A stretch of DNA of 64,000 nucleotides from Planctomycetota bacterium (GCA_020638855.1 JACKHT010000010.1:46989-110988), one strand, 5' to 3'. Shown: positions 9,658 through 20,271, counted from the stretch's first letter. The notes: a model not told the origin generated them from the sequence alone. Made by a program: numbers and translations.

Positions 9658-10083
9658 CTAACTGGGGCGCCGACGGGCGGCGTTTTGACGCATCAGGGCG
9701 CGGCGCAGGGCCGCTTGGGCTCGAACGAGGTCGAACTCGGCTTGATCGAAGTCCACGCGCACCCCACGTAGGCGCTCGCGCGCACGCTCGGCGGCCTTGT
9801 CAGCCCGAACCAAGTCGATCTCGCTCAAAGGTTCGCCGGCTTCGGTCACCACGCGCACGGTGTTGTCACGCACCTCGCAGAAGCCGCCAGCCACGAACAT
9901 TTGCTGCTGGCCCTTCTCGCCCTTCCAAGTCAGCAACCCGGAATCGAGGGCGGAGACCAGGGGAGCGTGGCCCTTCAGAACTCCCGTCAAGCCGTCGAGG
10001 CCAGGGAACTGCACGTAGGAGGCGCTGGCTTCCACCAGCACCTTCTCAGGGGTGATCACTCGCAGGGTAAGGGAATCGGCCAT
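9658..10083 (-). CDS. atpC: ATP synthase epsilon subunit
   Basis: The 141-residue epsilon chain of the F1 central stalk. It has the N-terminal beta sandwich (LTLRVITPEKVLVEASASYVQ, FPGLDGLTGVLKGHAPLVS) and a C-terminal helical hairpin rich in Arg/Ala. It couples rotation to catalysis and can inhibit ATP hydrolysis. It is the last subunit gene of the cluster, 21 bases after atpD and two bases before aspS. The length is typical. Confidence 0.96.
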   Translation of the reverse strand: MADSLTLRVITPEKVLVEASASYVQFPGLDGLTGVLKGHAPLVSALDSGLLTWKGEKGQQQMFVAGGFCEVRDNTVRVVTEAGEPLSEIDLVRADKAAERARERLRGVRVDFDQAEFDLVRAQAALRRALMRQNAARRRPS

Positions 10084-10104
10084 GGGGTCTTGGATAGGCT
10101 CCGG

Positions 10105-11544
10105 TTAGGACTGCATGGACTTGGCCTTCTCGACCGCCGCTTCGATGGTCGAAACCATGTAGAAGGCGTCTTCGGGCAGTTCGTCGTGCTGGCCTTCGAG
10201 GATTTCCTTGAAGGAGCGCACCGTATCTTCCCGACCGACGAACACACCGGGCATACCCGTGAATTGCTCGGCCACGAAGAAAGGTTGGGCCAGGAACTTC
10301 TGCATACGGCGGGCGCGGTGCACCACCAAGCGGTCTTCCTCGGACAATTCCTCGATACCCAGGATCGCGATGATGTCCTTGAGGTCGGCGTAGCGCTGCA
10401 GGGTCTCCTGGACCTTACGGGCCACATGGTAGTGCTCCTCACCCACCACGTGCGGGTCGAGCATCCGGGAGGTCGACTTGAGCGGATCCACGGCGGGGTA
10501 GATACCCAGCTCGGAGATGGCGCGGTCCAGAATGATGGTCGAGTCCAAGTGAGCGAAGGTCGCCACGGGAGCGGGGTCGGTGATGTCGTCGGCGGGCACG
10601 TACACGGCCTGCATCGAGGTCACCGAACCGTCCTTGGTCGAGGTGATGCGCTCCTGGAGAGCACCCATCTCGCTGGCCATGGTGGGCTGGTAACCCACCG
10701 CAGAGGGCATACGGCCGAGCAGAGCGGACACTTCGGAACCGGCTTGCACGAAGCGGAAGATGTTGTCCACGAACAAGAGCACGTCTTGGCCCTTGGCCTC
10801 GCGGAAGTACTCGGCCATGGTCAAACCGGTCAGCGCCACGCGCAGACGGGATCCGGGGGGCTCGTTCATCTGCCCGAAGACGAGCACGGCGTTGTCGATA
10901 ACGGCTGCTTCGCCGCCATCGGCCGTGCGGTACTTGGACTCGGACATTTCGAGCCAAAGGTCGTTGCCCTCACGGGTCCGTTCCCCGACGCCGGCGAACA
11001 CCGAGAAGCCACCCTTCTCGACCGCGGTGATACGGATCAGCTCTTGGATGAGCACGGTCTTACCGACCCCGGCTCCTCCGAACAAACCGATCTTGCCACC
11101 CATGGCGAAGGGGCACAGCAAGTCGACGACCTTGATGCCGGTCTCGAAGACCTGGCTCACGGCCTCCTGCTCTTCGAAGCTGGGCGCCGGGCGGTGGATG
11201 GGCCAACGCTCGGTGGCAGCCATTTCGCCGCGGGACAGCTTGTCGAGCGGCTCGCCCAACAGGTTGAAAATGCGGCCTTTGGTGGCCTCGCCCACGGGCA
11301 CCGAAATCGGCGCGCCGGTGTCGGTGGCGGGCATGCCACGACGGCAACCGTCGGTGGAAGCCATGGCGATGCAGCGCACCACGTCGTTGCCCAAGTGCTG
11401 GGCGACTTCGAGCACGATGTCGATGTCCTTGGACTTGTCCACGAGGGTGACGGCGTTGTAAATGGCCGGCAATTTGCCGTGCTCAAAGCGCACGTCGACG
11501 ACGGGGCCGAAGATTTGGGCGACGGAACCTACGGAAGCGGACAT
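10105..11544 (-). CDS. atpD: ATP synthase beta subunit
   Basis: Catalytic F1 subunit of 479 residues, cytoplasmic face of the membrane. The Walker A motif GGAGVGKTV lies near residue 155, with the catalytic Glu in GERTREGND and Walker B in DVLLFVDNIFRF. The DELSEED-like loop reads EELSEEDRLVV. It starts at ATG 11544 (MSASVGSVAQIFGPVVDV). A 72-base gap separates it from atpG, and 21 bases follow before atpC. No unusual features were found. Confidence 0.98.
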   Translation of the reverse strand: MSASVGSVAQIFGPVVDVRFEHGKLPAIYNAVTLVDKSKDIDIVLEVAQHLGNDVVRCIAMASTDGCRRGMPATDTGAPISVPVGEATKGRIFNLLGEPLDKLSRGEMAATERWPIHRPAPSFEEQEAVSQVFETGIKVVDLLCPFAMGGKIGLFGGAGVGKTVLIQELIRITAVEKGGFSVFAGVGERTREGNDLWLEMSESKYRTADGGEAAVIDNAVLVFGQMNEPPGSRLRVALTGLTMAEYFREAKGQDVLLFVDNIFRFVQAGSEVSALLGRMPSAVGYQPTMASEMGALQERITSTKDGSVTSMQAVYVPADDITDPAPVATFAHLDSTIILDRAISELGIYPAVDPLKSTSRMLDPHVVGEEHYHVARKVQETLQRYADLKDIIAILGIEELSEEDRLVVHRARRMQKFLAQPFFVAEQFTGMPGVFVGREDTVRSFKEILEGQHDELPEDAFYMVSTIEAAVEKAKSMQS

Positions 11545-11616
11545 GGGATGCTTGGGGCTAGAGATGGGGTTATCGGGGGGCTGGGAACGGCGCTGGGAGA
11601 CGGAAGGGTGGTGGGC

Positions 11617-12489
11617 CTACTTGAGGGCTTCCACACCCCCCACGATGTCGAGCAGTTCCTTGGTGATCTTTTCTTGGCGCAACTTGTTGTACTTGCCGCG
11701 CAATTCGTGACGCATTTCGGAAGCCGCGTCGGTGGCGTTGGTCATCGCAAAACGCCGACTGGCGTACTCGGAAGTCAACGATTCGAGCAGCGCGTTGTAG
11801 ACCCGGGTCTCGAGGTAGCGCGGAACCAGCGAATCGAAGATTTGCCCTGCATCGGGTTCGAGCAGGGTCTCGGACTTGCGGGTCTCTTCGGCTTCGCTGA
11901 GCAGTTCGTCCGGAGAGACGGGCAGCAAGGTCACCACTTGGGGCTTGTAGCGGACCATCGACTCAAAAGCCGTGAAGACGAGCACCACGTCGCGGTACTT
12001 GCCCGAAAGGAATTCGCGGGCCAGCATGCGCGCGCTGATGGCGGCACTGCGGTAGTCGGTCAACTCGAGCCCCGGCTCCTTGATGTAGCGGGTGATCTCG
12101 AAGTCGCGGCGATCCATGTACCCGAACCCTTTGCGACCGTAGACCATGTAGTCCACGGCCCGACCATGCTTCTTGCGCCAAATCTCGAGCACGCGCAAGA
12201 GGTTGGAGTTGTAGGCCCCGCACAGGCCGCGGTCGGAGGTGACCACCAGGGCCAGGGTCTTCTCCCCCGCACCGGGCCGCAACAGCGGCTGGTTGGCCGC
12301 CCCATCGCCGAGCACGCGGCACAAACGCGCCACGAGACCGGTGATTTCCTGCGAGTACGGCCGCGAGGACACCGCCCGATCCTGGAAGCGACGGAGTTTG
12401 GTGGTAGCCACCATCTCCATCGCCCGCGTGATCTGGCGGATGTTGCCTACGGAAGTGATCCTTCCGCGCAGTTCCTTGATGCCTGCCAT
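11617..12489 (-). CDS. atpG: ATP synthase gamma subunit
   Basis: The 290-residue rotating shaft of F1. The conserved N-terminal coil reads MAGIKELRGRITSVGNIRQITRAMEMVA (quoted from the two parts MAGIKELRGR and ITRAMEMVATTKL). The motif TSDRGLCGAYNSN lies near residue 85. The paired C-terminal helix ends MRHELRGKYNKLRQEKITKE. ATG at 12489, 23 bases after the atpA stop. Stop is TAG. Normal length and position between atpA and atpD. Confidence 0.97.
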   Translation of the reverse strand: MAGIKELRGRITSVGNIRQITRAMEMVATTKLRRFQDRAVSSRPYSQEITGLVARLCRVLGDGAANQPLLRPGAGEKTLALVVTSDRGLCGAYNSNLLRVLEIWRKKHGRAVDYMVYGRKGFGYMDRRDFEITRYIKEPGLELTDYRSAAISARMLAREFLSGKYRDVVLVFTAFESMVRYKPQVVTLLPVSPDELLSEAEETRKSETLLEPDAGQIFDSLVPRYLETRVYNALLESLTSEYASRRFAMTNATDAASEMRHELRGKYNKLRQEKITKELLDIVGGVEALK

Positions 12490-12512
12490 GGTCGAAAAGC
12501 CTGGGTTGGGTC

Positions 12513-14078
<1,566 letters not shown>

Positions 14079-14138
14079 GGATAGATTCAGGATTGGGGGC
14101 CGCGGAACGGCCCGAGAGAGGAGTTGAGCGGGGAGAAA

Positions 14139-14702
14139 CTACGAATGGGATAGCGGCGCATTGCGCAGCTTCCGGCCGAGGTCTTCTAGGCGACCTTGGA
14201 CGGAACGATCGATCATGTGGGCACCCACAAAGACCCGCACGCCCCCCACCAATTCGGGGTTGAGTCGGGTGGTGAGGACCACCTTGTGCTGGAATTGGGT
14301 CGTGAGGGACGCTTCCAGGTCCTGCACTTCGCCCGCACCCAGCTCGCGGGCACTCTCGACAACACCCTTCAGCACGCCGCTGAGGGCATCTTCACGGTCT
14401 TGGAACGCAGCGGGCAGACCCACCAACAGCGCCTCGCGGCGACGTTCGAGGGCCATTTCGACCAGGTTCCGGCTCCAGGTCGAGAACTGGGACAAGAGCG
14501 GCGCCAAGGCGCGGCGCTTGTCCTCGGTCGGCACGCTAGCCGTGGTGAGGTACACGCGTACGCGCTCGTTGCGCACTTCCCCGGCCAGCAGTGCCATGTC
14601 GCGACGCACTTCCTCAAGGGCACCCTTTTGGGTGGCCAGGGAATGCAAGGCTTCGGCCCAGCGGGTGGCTACGGGATTGGCGACTTGGATTTCGGAGGTC
14701 AA
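14139..14702 (-). CDS. atpH: ATP synthase delta subunit
   Basis: The 187-residue peripheral-stalk protein (OSCP type) joining F1 to the b subunit. The N-domain is helical (ATRWAEALHSLATQKGALEEV). The C-terminal beta motif VVLTTRLNPELVGGVRVFVG is typical and ends DRSVQGRLEDLGRKL. The best start is TTG at 14702 (MTSEIQVANP) with GGAGA about ten bases upstream; no ATG lies between the atpF stop and the conserved region. It follows atpF by 14 bases. Confidence 0.93.
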   Translation of the reverse strand: MTSEIQVANPVATRWAEALHSLATQKGALEEVRRDMALLAGEVRNERVRVYLTTASVPTEDKRRALAPLLSQFSTWSRNLVEMALERRREALLVGLPAAFQDREDALSGVLKGVVESARELGAGEVQDLEASLTTQFQHKVVLTTRLNPELVGGVRVFVGAHMIDRSVQGRLEDLGRKLRNAPLSHS

Positions 14703-14716
14703 AGGAAGGTCTCCAG

Positions 14717-15241
14717 CTAGTTCTTTCCGCGTACGAGTTCGCCGACCATGCGGCGATCGTCTTCGGAGCCCACGTTGCGGCCCAGGACTTTGGATGCGGC
14801 ACCCAGGCTGAGCTGGACGACCTCTTCCCGGATCGCAGATAGCGCCTTTTCGCGCTCCGAAGCAATCGCGCTGCGCGCCGAGGCGATCATCGCATCCGCT
14901 TCTTTGCGGGCGTTGTCCACGATGTCGCGCTCGCGCACTTCGGCGCGCTCCTTGGCAGCGTTGACGAGCTTTTGGGCTTCGACGCGGGCCTCGCCCAAGG
15001 CGACCTCGACCGCAGCGCGCGCCGCCTCCGCCTCTTCACCCGCCCGTTCGGCGGCGACGATGGCAGCATTGGCCTTGCCATCCCGGTCCGCCAACGCTTG
15101 AGAGATCGGCCCAAAGACGACCTTCCACATGAAGGGAAGGGCCAAAAGGAAAATCAGCAGCGTCCAGAAGAGTGCGCCAGCTCCGGAAAGGTCGAGGGGA
15201 TTGTACCCCCCCGATACGGCCAGAACGATCGAATGACTCAT
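14717..15241 (-). CDS. atpF: ATP synthase b subunit
   Basis: Peripheral stalk of Fo. From ATG 15241 the protein has 174 residues. A short periplasmic N-terminus is followed by one membrane helix (ALFWTLLIFLLALPFMWKVV). A long charged helix rich in Ala, Glu and Arg forms the dimeric stalk and ends SLGAASKVLGRNV. The frame is open to 15286, but the extra 15 residues look unconserved. Only one b gene is present, so the stalk is probably a homodimer, unlike phototrophs with b and b'. It lies between atpE and atpH. Confidence 0.95.
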   Translation of the reverse strand: MSHSIVLAVSGGYNPLDLSGAGALFWTLLIFLLALPFMWKVVFGPISQALADRDGKANAAIVAAERAGEEAEAARAAVEVALGEARVEAQKLVNAAKERAEVRERDIVDNARKEADAMIASARSAIASEREKALSAIREEVVQLSLGAASKVLGRNVGSEDDRRMVGELVRGKN

Positions 15242-15352
15242 GTCGTTAGCTTCGCAGGGATGGAGAAAGGAAAGCGTCGAAAACACCGGGCGCCTGGGCT
15301 CCTGGGAGGGGTCGGGCCCCTACCCAAGAATCCAAACCTTGGCGGGCGCCTG

Positions 15353-15604
15353 TTAGGCAACCACGATGAGCAGCGCCAGAACGATCGCGAAGAGACAAAC
15401 CCCTTCGATCAGCGCCGCGAGGATGATCGAGGTACCACGGATGTCGCCCATGGCCTCGGGTTGACGCGCGATGCCTTCGTTGGCCGCGCCACCGATGAGA
15501 CCGATGCCGACGCCGGCACCGATGGCTGCGAGGCCAGCACCAATGGCTGCGCCCATCTTGTCGATCGACATGACTTGGCTAACGACTTCTGTGACTTCTT
15601 GCAT
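15353..15604 (-). CDS. atpE: ATP synthase c subunit (rotor ring)
   Basis: Eighty-three residues, two membrane helices. Helix 1 is GAGLAAIGAGVGIGLIGG, the polar loop is NEGIARQPEA, and helix 2 is IILAALIEGVCLFAIVLALL with Glu as the ion carrier. The Gln of helix 1 and the Ser/Thr after the helix 2 Glu that mark Na+-coupled rings are absent, so proton coupling is expected. The ATG at 15604 is used; an internal ATG (MSIDKMGAA) would also give a normal-length subunit. A 152-base gap to atpB is longer than elsewhere in the operon. Confidence 0.95.
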   Translation of the reverse strand: MQEVTEVVSQVMSIDKMGAAIGAGLAAIGAGVGIGLIGGAANEGIARQPEAMGDIRGTSIILAALIEGVCLFAIVLALLIVVA

Positions 15605-15756
15605 GACGGAGGTTTGGATAGAGCCCCTAGGGGCGGGATTCAGGGGGTTGGGTAGTGCGGACCGTCGCGGCCACGGTGGCTGCTAGGTTTCCTGCGAATT
15701 GGGGGTCTGTTGGGTCGGGCGTGAGCCCCTCCCTCCAGTAGTTGAGGGCAGACAGT

Positions 15757-16746
15757 CTAGTGTTCGGGGTGCAGGCTCGCACCAACGAACAGGCAAGAAA
15801 GCTGGGTGAAAATGTAGGCCTGGAGCATGGCCACAAAGGCCTCGATGATCATGATGAAGACCCCGAAGGCCACGGCAGGGACCGATACGCCCCAGGCCGC
15901 CTGGCTGAATTCCGCTCCGGCCACGAAGAAGATCAGACCCATGAAGGAAAGCACCACCAGGTGCCCCCCAGTCATGTTCGCGAACAAACGAATCATGAGC
16001 GCGAAGGGCTTGATGATCAGGCCTACGACCTCCATGACGAACATCATGGGCCACATCCAGCCGGGGACGTGGGGCACCAGGTTCTTCCAGAAGGCCAGGG
16101 GCCCTTGGCCGGCCATGCCCAGACCCACCATCGAGACCCCGGTGACCAGGGCCAAAGCCATGGTCACGAACACGTTGGCCGTGGGGGTCGACGATCCGGG
16201 TACCAAGCCCATCACGTTCATGAACACGATGAAGAAGAACAGCGCGCAGAAGAACGGCAGGAAGCGCCGACCATCGTCCTTGCCCAGGTTGGGCACGACC
16301 ATTTCGTCGCGGATGAAGAGCACCCAGCCCGTCAGCACGCGGGTGATCCAATCACCCTTGCCGGTGCGCAAATAGGCCGGAACGCCGCTGAAAGCCAGGA
16401 AGATCAGCAAAACGGCGGCGAGCTGGAATACCTGCAGGTTGGTGGCCACCAGCTGGGTTCCCGGCAGGTCCGGTGCGCCGTCCATGAAGGCGGGCATGAA
16501 GCCAACCGTCGGGGCAAACAGGTAGTCCTTGGGCTCCCCCATGGCGTGCTCGCCACCGTGTTCGCTGGCCGCTTCGCCCTCGCCGTGGTGGGCTTGGCTC
16601 TTGAGCAACGGAGCTGGCATGAGGTGCATGTAGAGCCCCTCAAACGCCTGCTCGTTCTTCATCGGGTGGTGCTCGGCGTGGCGACTGACCAAGAAGCAGG
16701 CCCCGAGGACCACCGCCAACATCAGGAGGGTTCGAATCGAGATCAC
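15757..16746 (-). CDS. atpB: ATP synthase a subunit
   Basis: Membrane channel subunit of 329 residues that passes protons to the c ring. The essential Arg is seen in MIRLFANMTGGH. The last helices contain EAFVAMLQAYIFTQLSCLFVG. The N-terminal part has a signal-like helix and a His/Glu-rich stretch (SQAHHGEGEAASEHGGEH), which is variable in this family. The start is GTG 16746, which overlaps the atpI stop as GTGA and so suggests coupled translation. Stop is TAG. Confidence 0.96.
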   Translation of the reverse strand: MISIRTLLMLAVVLGACFLVSRHAEHHPMKNEQAFEGLYMHLMPAPLLKSQAHHGEGEAASEHGGEHAMGEPKDYLFAPTVGFMPAFMDGAPDLPGTQLVATNLQVFQLAAVLLIFLAFSGVPAYLRTGKGDWITRVLTGWVLFIRDEMVVPNLGKDDGRRFLPFFCALFFFIVFMNVMGLVPGSSTPTANVFVTMALALVTGVSMVGLGMAGQGPLAFWKNLVPHVPGWMWPMMFVMEVVGLIIKPFALMIRLFANMTGGHLVVLSFMGLIFFVAGAEFSQAAWGVSVPAVAFGVFIMIIEAFVAMLQAYIFTQLSCLFVGASLHPEH

Positions 16747-17183
16747 GAGGAGGACTTTCCTTCGGAAACGGAGGCACCGGGGCCTCGCTCAGGGTTGGGT
16801 TGGAAGGCGCGAGCAGCGCTTTCGCGCAAAACGGCGGCGTTGTCGAGGGCCCCCAGGGTCAGAAGCAGGACCATGCCCAAAGCGGCGGACAACAGGAAGG
16901 CTTTGGCATCCAGCCGCGAGGCCATGGGCTCCCACCACAAGACCATCGCCCCCATGCTCGCCAAGACGACGAGCTTGAAGAGGAACCCCAAAGCCATGGT
17001 GTCCATGGCCCGGGCTGGATTGCGGCGCAGGGCGCTCTTTTGCCATGCCACCACGCCGAATCCCACCACCAAGCCCGACAGCAAGCCTGCCCATGCGCCC
17101 GCCAGCCGGGTTCCCTCCAGTTGGGGGGAAACCAAGCCCATGGCCGCGAGGGCGAGCAGGGTACCGGGCAGGGTTTTGGGCAT
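16743..17183 (-). CDS. atpI: AtpI-like ATP synthase accessory membrane protein
   Basis: Small membrane protein of 146 residues with about four hydrophobic segments (for example LLALAAMGLV, LAGAWAGLLSGLVVGFGVVAW, TMALGFLFKLVVLASMGAMV). Position directly before atpB and after an AtpZ-like gene matches AtpI, which helps assemble the c ring. Sequence conservation in this family is low, so the call leans on context. It overlaps atpB by four bases. ATG at 17183. Confidence 0.78.
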   Translation of the reverse strand: MPKTLPGTLLALAAMGLVSPQLEGTRLAGAWAGLLSGLVVGFGVVAWQKSALRRNPARAMDTMALGFLFKLVVLASMGAMVLWWEPMASRLDAKAFLLSAALGMVLLLTLGALDNAAVLRESAARAFQPNPERGPGASVSEGKSSS

Positions 17184-17198
17184 CGCCGAAGTTGGGAG

Positions 17199-17543
17199 TT
17201 AGCGGGCAGACGAGGGCGGTTTGGGCGGCGACTTGGGGGGTCGCTTGCTGACGGGGAAGCGGATCAGGAGCGAATACAGGCCACCGCCGAATCCTGCCAA
17301 GAGCCCCACGATCAGGAGCAACGGACTGGTACCGAACTTGCGGTCCAGCCAGTACCCCCCGAGCGAGAAGAGCACCAGCGAAACCCCGAACTGCAGCCCC
17401 ACCGAGCCGTAGCGACCGTAGTCGCGCAGCATCTCTTGCCCCGACTCCTCGGACTCGGACTCCCCGGGAAGCCCTCCTGCGTGACCCTCAATCCGATCGC
17501 TAGGATCGGAGTCTTGGGGTCGTTTGTGAGGGTCCGTAGACAT
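17199..17543 (-). CDS. atpZ: AtpZ/AtpI-family protein, first gene of the ATP synthase operon
   Basis: 114 residues: a hydrophilic acidic N-terminus (about 1-45), then two membrane helices (VGLQFGVSLVLFSLGGYWLD and LLLIVGLLAGFGGGLYSLLI) and a Pro/Lys-rich tail. The pattern G-Y-W-L-D-R-K-F-G between the helices is characteristic of the AtpZ-like family found before atpI. These proteins are linked to Mg2+/Ca2+ handling or assembly of the synthase. The exact role here is inferred from position. Sixteen-base gap to atpI. Confidence 0.8.
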   Translation of the reverse strand: MSTDPHKRPQDSDPSDRIEGHAGGLPGESESEESGQEMLRDYGRYGSVGLQFGVSLVLFSLGGYWLDRKFGTSPLLLIVGLLAGFGGGLYSLLIRFPVSKRPPKSPPKPPSSAR

Positions 17544-17932
17544 CGGAGTGCCGGGCAGCCTGGGCGCCTAGCGGGGATGCGCCGGGGTGCCGGCAATCCT
17601 GGAAAGATCTGGTTTTCAGCCTCCAGAACGGGCTTCCCGAGGGAATTCCGCGCTGATTTCCTTCACCGGGCGAAGAATGTAGCCATGAGCCCCCGCGAGT
17701 CAAGGAAAGGCGGTCCAAATTCACCCGCTTTTGCGGGATTCCCGCCTCCCCGACCGCTGAAACGCAAGCTAGGCCACCGCAAGCTAGGCCACACGGGGGG
17801 CCCTGCAGACTGGCGTTGCGCCGGCGGGGCGTTAGACTCTTCGCCCCCGGTACTCCCGGGAACCCGCTTGGGCCCCGCGATTGGGCTCGGGCTTCGATCC
17901 TCCACAAGCTCCCAACAAACCATCCTCCGGTC
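17544..17932. promoter_or_regulatory. Divergent intergenic region between the atp operon and ndk
   Basis: 389 bases with no supported gene. It must hold the promoter of the ATP synthase operon (minus) and that of ndk (plus). The only clear structure is a 15-bp unit repeated twice in tandem, CGCAAGCTAGGCCAC at 17763-17777 and 17778-17792. I could not identify a convincing -35/-10 pair. Confidence 0.5.
17763..17792. repeat. Two tandem 15-bp units upstream of ndk
   Basis: Two identical copies of CGCAAGCTAGGCCAC lie side by side, about 140 bases before ndk. They could be a paired protein-binding site or one of the short slippage repeats common in this window. Confidence 0.85.
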
Positions 17933-18406
17933 ATGGAACGTTCCCTGGTCCTCCTCAAGCCCGACGCCGTCCAACGCGGTCTCGTGGGCACCATCTTGGC
18001 CCGCTTCGAAGCCAAAGGCCTCAAGCTGGTCGGCATGAAAATGCGTACCTTCCCCGCCAGCTTGCTCGAGCAACACTACGAAGTGCACAAGGCGCGCCCC
18101 TTCTTCAAAGGTCTGGTCGAGTTCATGTCGTCGGGTCCCGTCGTGGCCTTGGCGCTCGAAGGCAAGGACGCCATCGCGGTCATCCGCAGCATGGTCGGCA
18201 AAACCAACAGCCGCGAAGCCGCACCGGGCACGATCCGGGGCGACCTGGGAATGAGCTTCTCGAACAATCTAGTGCACGCATCCGATGGTGCCGACACGGC
18301 CAAGTTTGAGCTTGGCTTGTGGTTCGCCGACCAAGCCGAGCTGAGCAATTGGACCCCGGTCAGTGAGCCCTGGGTCTACAACGTGGCCGAAGAACTGGGC
18401 CGCTAG
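17933..18406 (+). CDS. ndk: Nucleoside diphosphate kinase
   Basis: Transfers gamma-phosphate between nucleoside di- and triphosphates through a phospho-His intermediate. Its 157 residues begin MERSLVLLKPDAVQRG, and the active-site His is in NNLVHASDGADTA. RGDLGMSFSNN before the active site differs slightly from the usual RGDFG. The tail is about 15 residues longer than in the shortest homologues. ATG 17933 matches the family N-terminus; the frame is open further upstream without conservation. A strong hairpin follows, so ndk is probably monocistronic. Confidence 0.97.
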   Translation: MERSLVLLKPDAVQRGLVGTILARFEAKGLKLVGMKMRTFPASLLEQHYEVHKARPFFKGLVEFMSSGPVVALALEGKDAIAVIRSMVGKTNSREAAPGTIRGDLGMSFSNNLVHASDGADTAKFELGLWFADQAELSNWTPVSEPWVYNVAEELGR

Positions 18407-18419
18407 TCCTGGCTATGGA

Positions 18420-18459
18420 CAAGGGGGGCGCAGGCATTTCGGTGCCAGCGCCCCCTTGG
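18420..18459 (+). terminator. Hairpin after ndk
   Basis: AAGGGGGGCGC pairs with GCGCCCCCTT, and an inner GGCA...TGCC continues the stem around a short loop. It begins 14 bases after the ndk stop. The stem is long and GC-rich with no T-run. Confidence 0.65.
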
Positions 18460-18535
18460 CATGCCCACCCCCCTGCGCATGCCTACGGGCTCGCGGCGAT
18501 GGACAGGGCTCGCCGCCCCACCTAGGCTGATCCGC

Positions 18536-20044
18536 ATGAAACTCCTGGCCGCGCACATCCCCCCGTTGGCCCACGAGTTGACCGAGCTGTGTGCGGGGCT
18601 GGTGGTCAAGGATCTCGCCGCCTTGCCCCCGCGCGATTTGCTGCTCGTGTTGGACAGCAGCGAGCGGCCCGGCCCAGCCGTGCGCCGGCTGCGGCTCTCG
18701 GCCAGTCGGTTGGTGCCGCGGCTGCACGTCCAACTCGGCCGCACCTTCCGCCACGGGGGACCGCTCGGACGATTCTATGCCCAGGTGCAAGCGGACCTGG
18801 TGGGATCGACGCTCCAGGCGGTTCGCGCGGTAGCCGGTGATCGCATCGCCATCCTGGAATTCCGCGGGTCCCCCAGCGGGGAACCCCGCGCGCTGCTGCT
18901 CGAGTTGTTCGGGCCAGCGGCCAACCTCTACCTGCTTGGCAAGCAGGATCAAGTCCTCGCCTGCCTCGTCCCGCCGCCCACGCCCAAAGCCGGCCAAACC
19001 CCGCGAATCGTGGTCGGAGAGCCTTGGGCTGCGCCCGCGGGCGCAGGGCCAGTAGGGCCGCAACCCGACCTGGAAGACAGTTTTCCGACTCCGAGTGACC
19101 CCGCCCCGCAGGCCGGCGCTCCGCTCTCCTGGCGCATCGAATCCGCGCTCGGCCCGGTGGCCGAGCAGCAGCACATCGAAGAAGGGCGCAAGGACTTGAG
19201 CCAACGCCTGCAGCGCAAAATCCAAAGCACCGAAACCCGACTGAAGGGTTTGCACGACCGCCGACTCGCCACCCAGGACATGCAGCGCGTGCAGCAGGAC
19301 GGGGAGTTGCTCAAGGCAGCCATCGGCCAATGGAAACGCGGGGCCAAGACGATCGTGCTGGCCGATTGGTTCGACGAAGGCATGCCCGAACGCAGCTTGG
19401 AGTTGGATCCCAAACTCGACCCCCAAGCCAACGTGCAGCGTTACTTTGCGCGCTTCAAAAAGCTGCAGCGCGCGGCGCAAAACGTGCATGGGGAAATCGA
19501 AGAGTTGGAATCCCGATTGGCGCGCTTGCAGGCGGCGTTGGCCGAGGTGGACACGAGCGACGCACCTTGGGATCTCGAACAAACGGCGGTCGAGCAGGGC
19601 TTGCTGGACCCGCGCCAAGTCTCCGATGAACGCAAGAAGAAGGCCCCCGCTGCGCGCCTGCCCTACCGCACCTTCGAAGCCTGCGATGGCTCCGAAATCC
19701 GCGTGGGCAAGAGCGCCCGCGACAACGACGATTTGACCTTCCGCCACGCCCGCGGTTCTGACCTGTGGTTGCACACGGCCGATGCCCCGGGCAGCCACGT
19801 GATCCTGCGCGCCGAACGCCAGCGCGAGCCCGCTCCCGAAGCCATCGTCGACGCGGCCCTGCTCGCGGTCTACTTCTCGCCGCTCAAGGAGGCCGGCCGC
19901 GCCTCCGTCCACGTGGTGCACCAAAAGCAAGTTCAAAAGCCCAAAGGTGCCAAGCCGGGCCTCGTGACCCTGGCCGGCGGCAAGCGCATCGTGGTGCGGG
20001 CGGACGAGGAACGACTGAAACGGCTCCTGCGGACCCAAGGCTGA
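18536..20044 (+). CDS. rqcH: NFACT-family ribosome quality control protein (RqcH/Rqc2-like)
   Basis: 502 residues. NFACT-N domain (about 1-170) keeps the Asp-Arg pair in AGDRIAILEF that RqcH needs to hold tRNA-Ala. A charged coiled-coil region spans about 215-370. The C-terminal NFACT-R domain has DLTFRHARGSDLWLHTADAPGSHV (about 400-420). Family members bind obstructed 50S subunits and add C-terminal alanine tails to stalled chains. It is slightly shorter than the usual ~570 residues. ATG 18536 matches the family start; an upstream open extension to 18461 is not conserved. Annotation as fibronectin-binding protein would be the older name. Confidence 0.88.
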   Translation: MKLLAAHIPPLAHELTELCAGLVVKDLAALPPRDLLLVLDSSERPGPAVRRLRLSASRLVPRLHVQLGRTFRHGGPLGRFYAQVQADLVGSTLQAVRAVAGDRIAILEFRGSPSGEPRALLLELFGPAANLYLLGKQDQVLACLVPPPTPKAGQTPRIVVGEPWAAPAGAGPVGPQPDLEDSFPTPSDPAPQAGAPLSWRIESALGPVAEQQHIEEGRKDLSQRLQRKIQSTETRLKGLHDRRLATQDMQRVQQDGELLKAAIGQWKRGAKTIVLADWFDEGMPERSLELDPKLDPQANVQRYFARFKKLQRAAQNVHGEIEELESRLARLQAALAEVDTSDAPWDLEQTAVEQGLLDPRQVSDERKKKAPAARLPYRTFEACDGSEIRVGKSARDNDDLTFRHARGSDLWLHTADAPGSHVILRAERQREPAPEAIVDAALLAVYFSPLKEAGRASVHVVHQKQVQKPKGAKPGLVTLAGGKRIVVRADEERLKRLLRTQG

Positions 20045-20093
20045 ACCGGGATCCAATGCTGAACCGGGATCCAAGGCCGAACCGAGATCACGG
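20040..20093. repeat. Three 18-bp tandem units across the rqcH stop codon
   Basis: Units GCTGAACCGGGATCCAAT, GCTGAACCGGGATCCAAG and GCCGAACCGAGATCACGG follow one another. The first contains the TGA stop of the NFACT gene. The last coding bases (CTCCTGCGGACCCAAG) resemble a decayed further unit. No spacers are present. Confidence 0.85.
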
Positions 20094-20271
20094 GCAGCGG
20101 GGGCTCTCGGGCACGCCGGATGCATGCACGGGCCCCGGGATCCCCCCACCAGCGACCTGCGTCCACGCTCGATCCCGGCCAAAAAACAAGCTGGGAAGGC
20201 GGTAGGTCGTGCGAGCGGCTAGGGTATTGGGTTACAAACTGCCTTCCGACGCTGTGCGAATCCCCACGCCT

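Noticed and set aside
15353..15604. Sodium-coupled c ring
   Set aside because: Helix 1 lacks the Gln and helix 2 lacks the Ser/Thr next to the Glu; proton coupling fits better despite the NhaD antiporter nearby.
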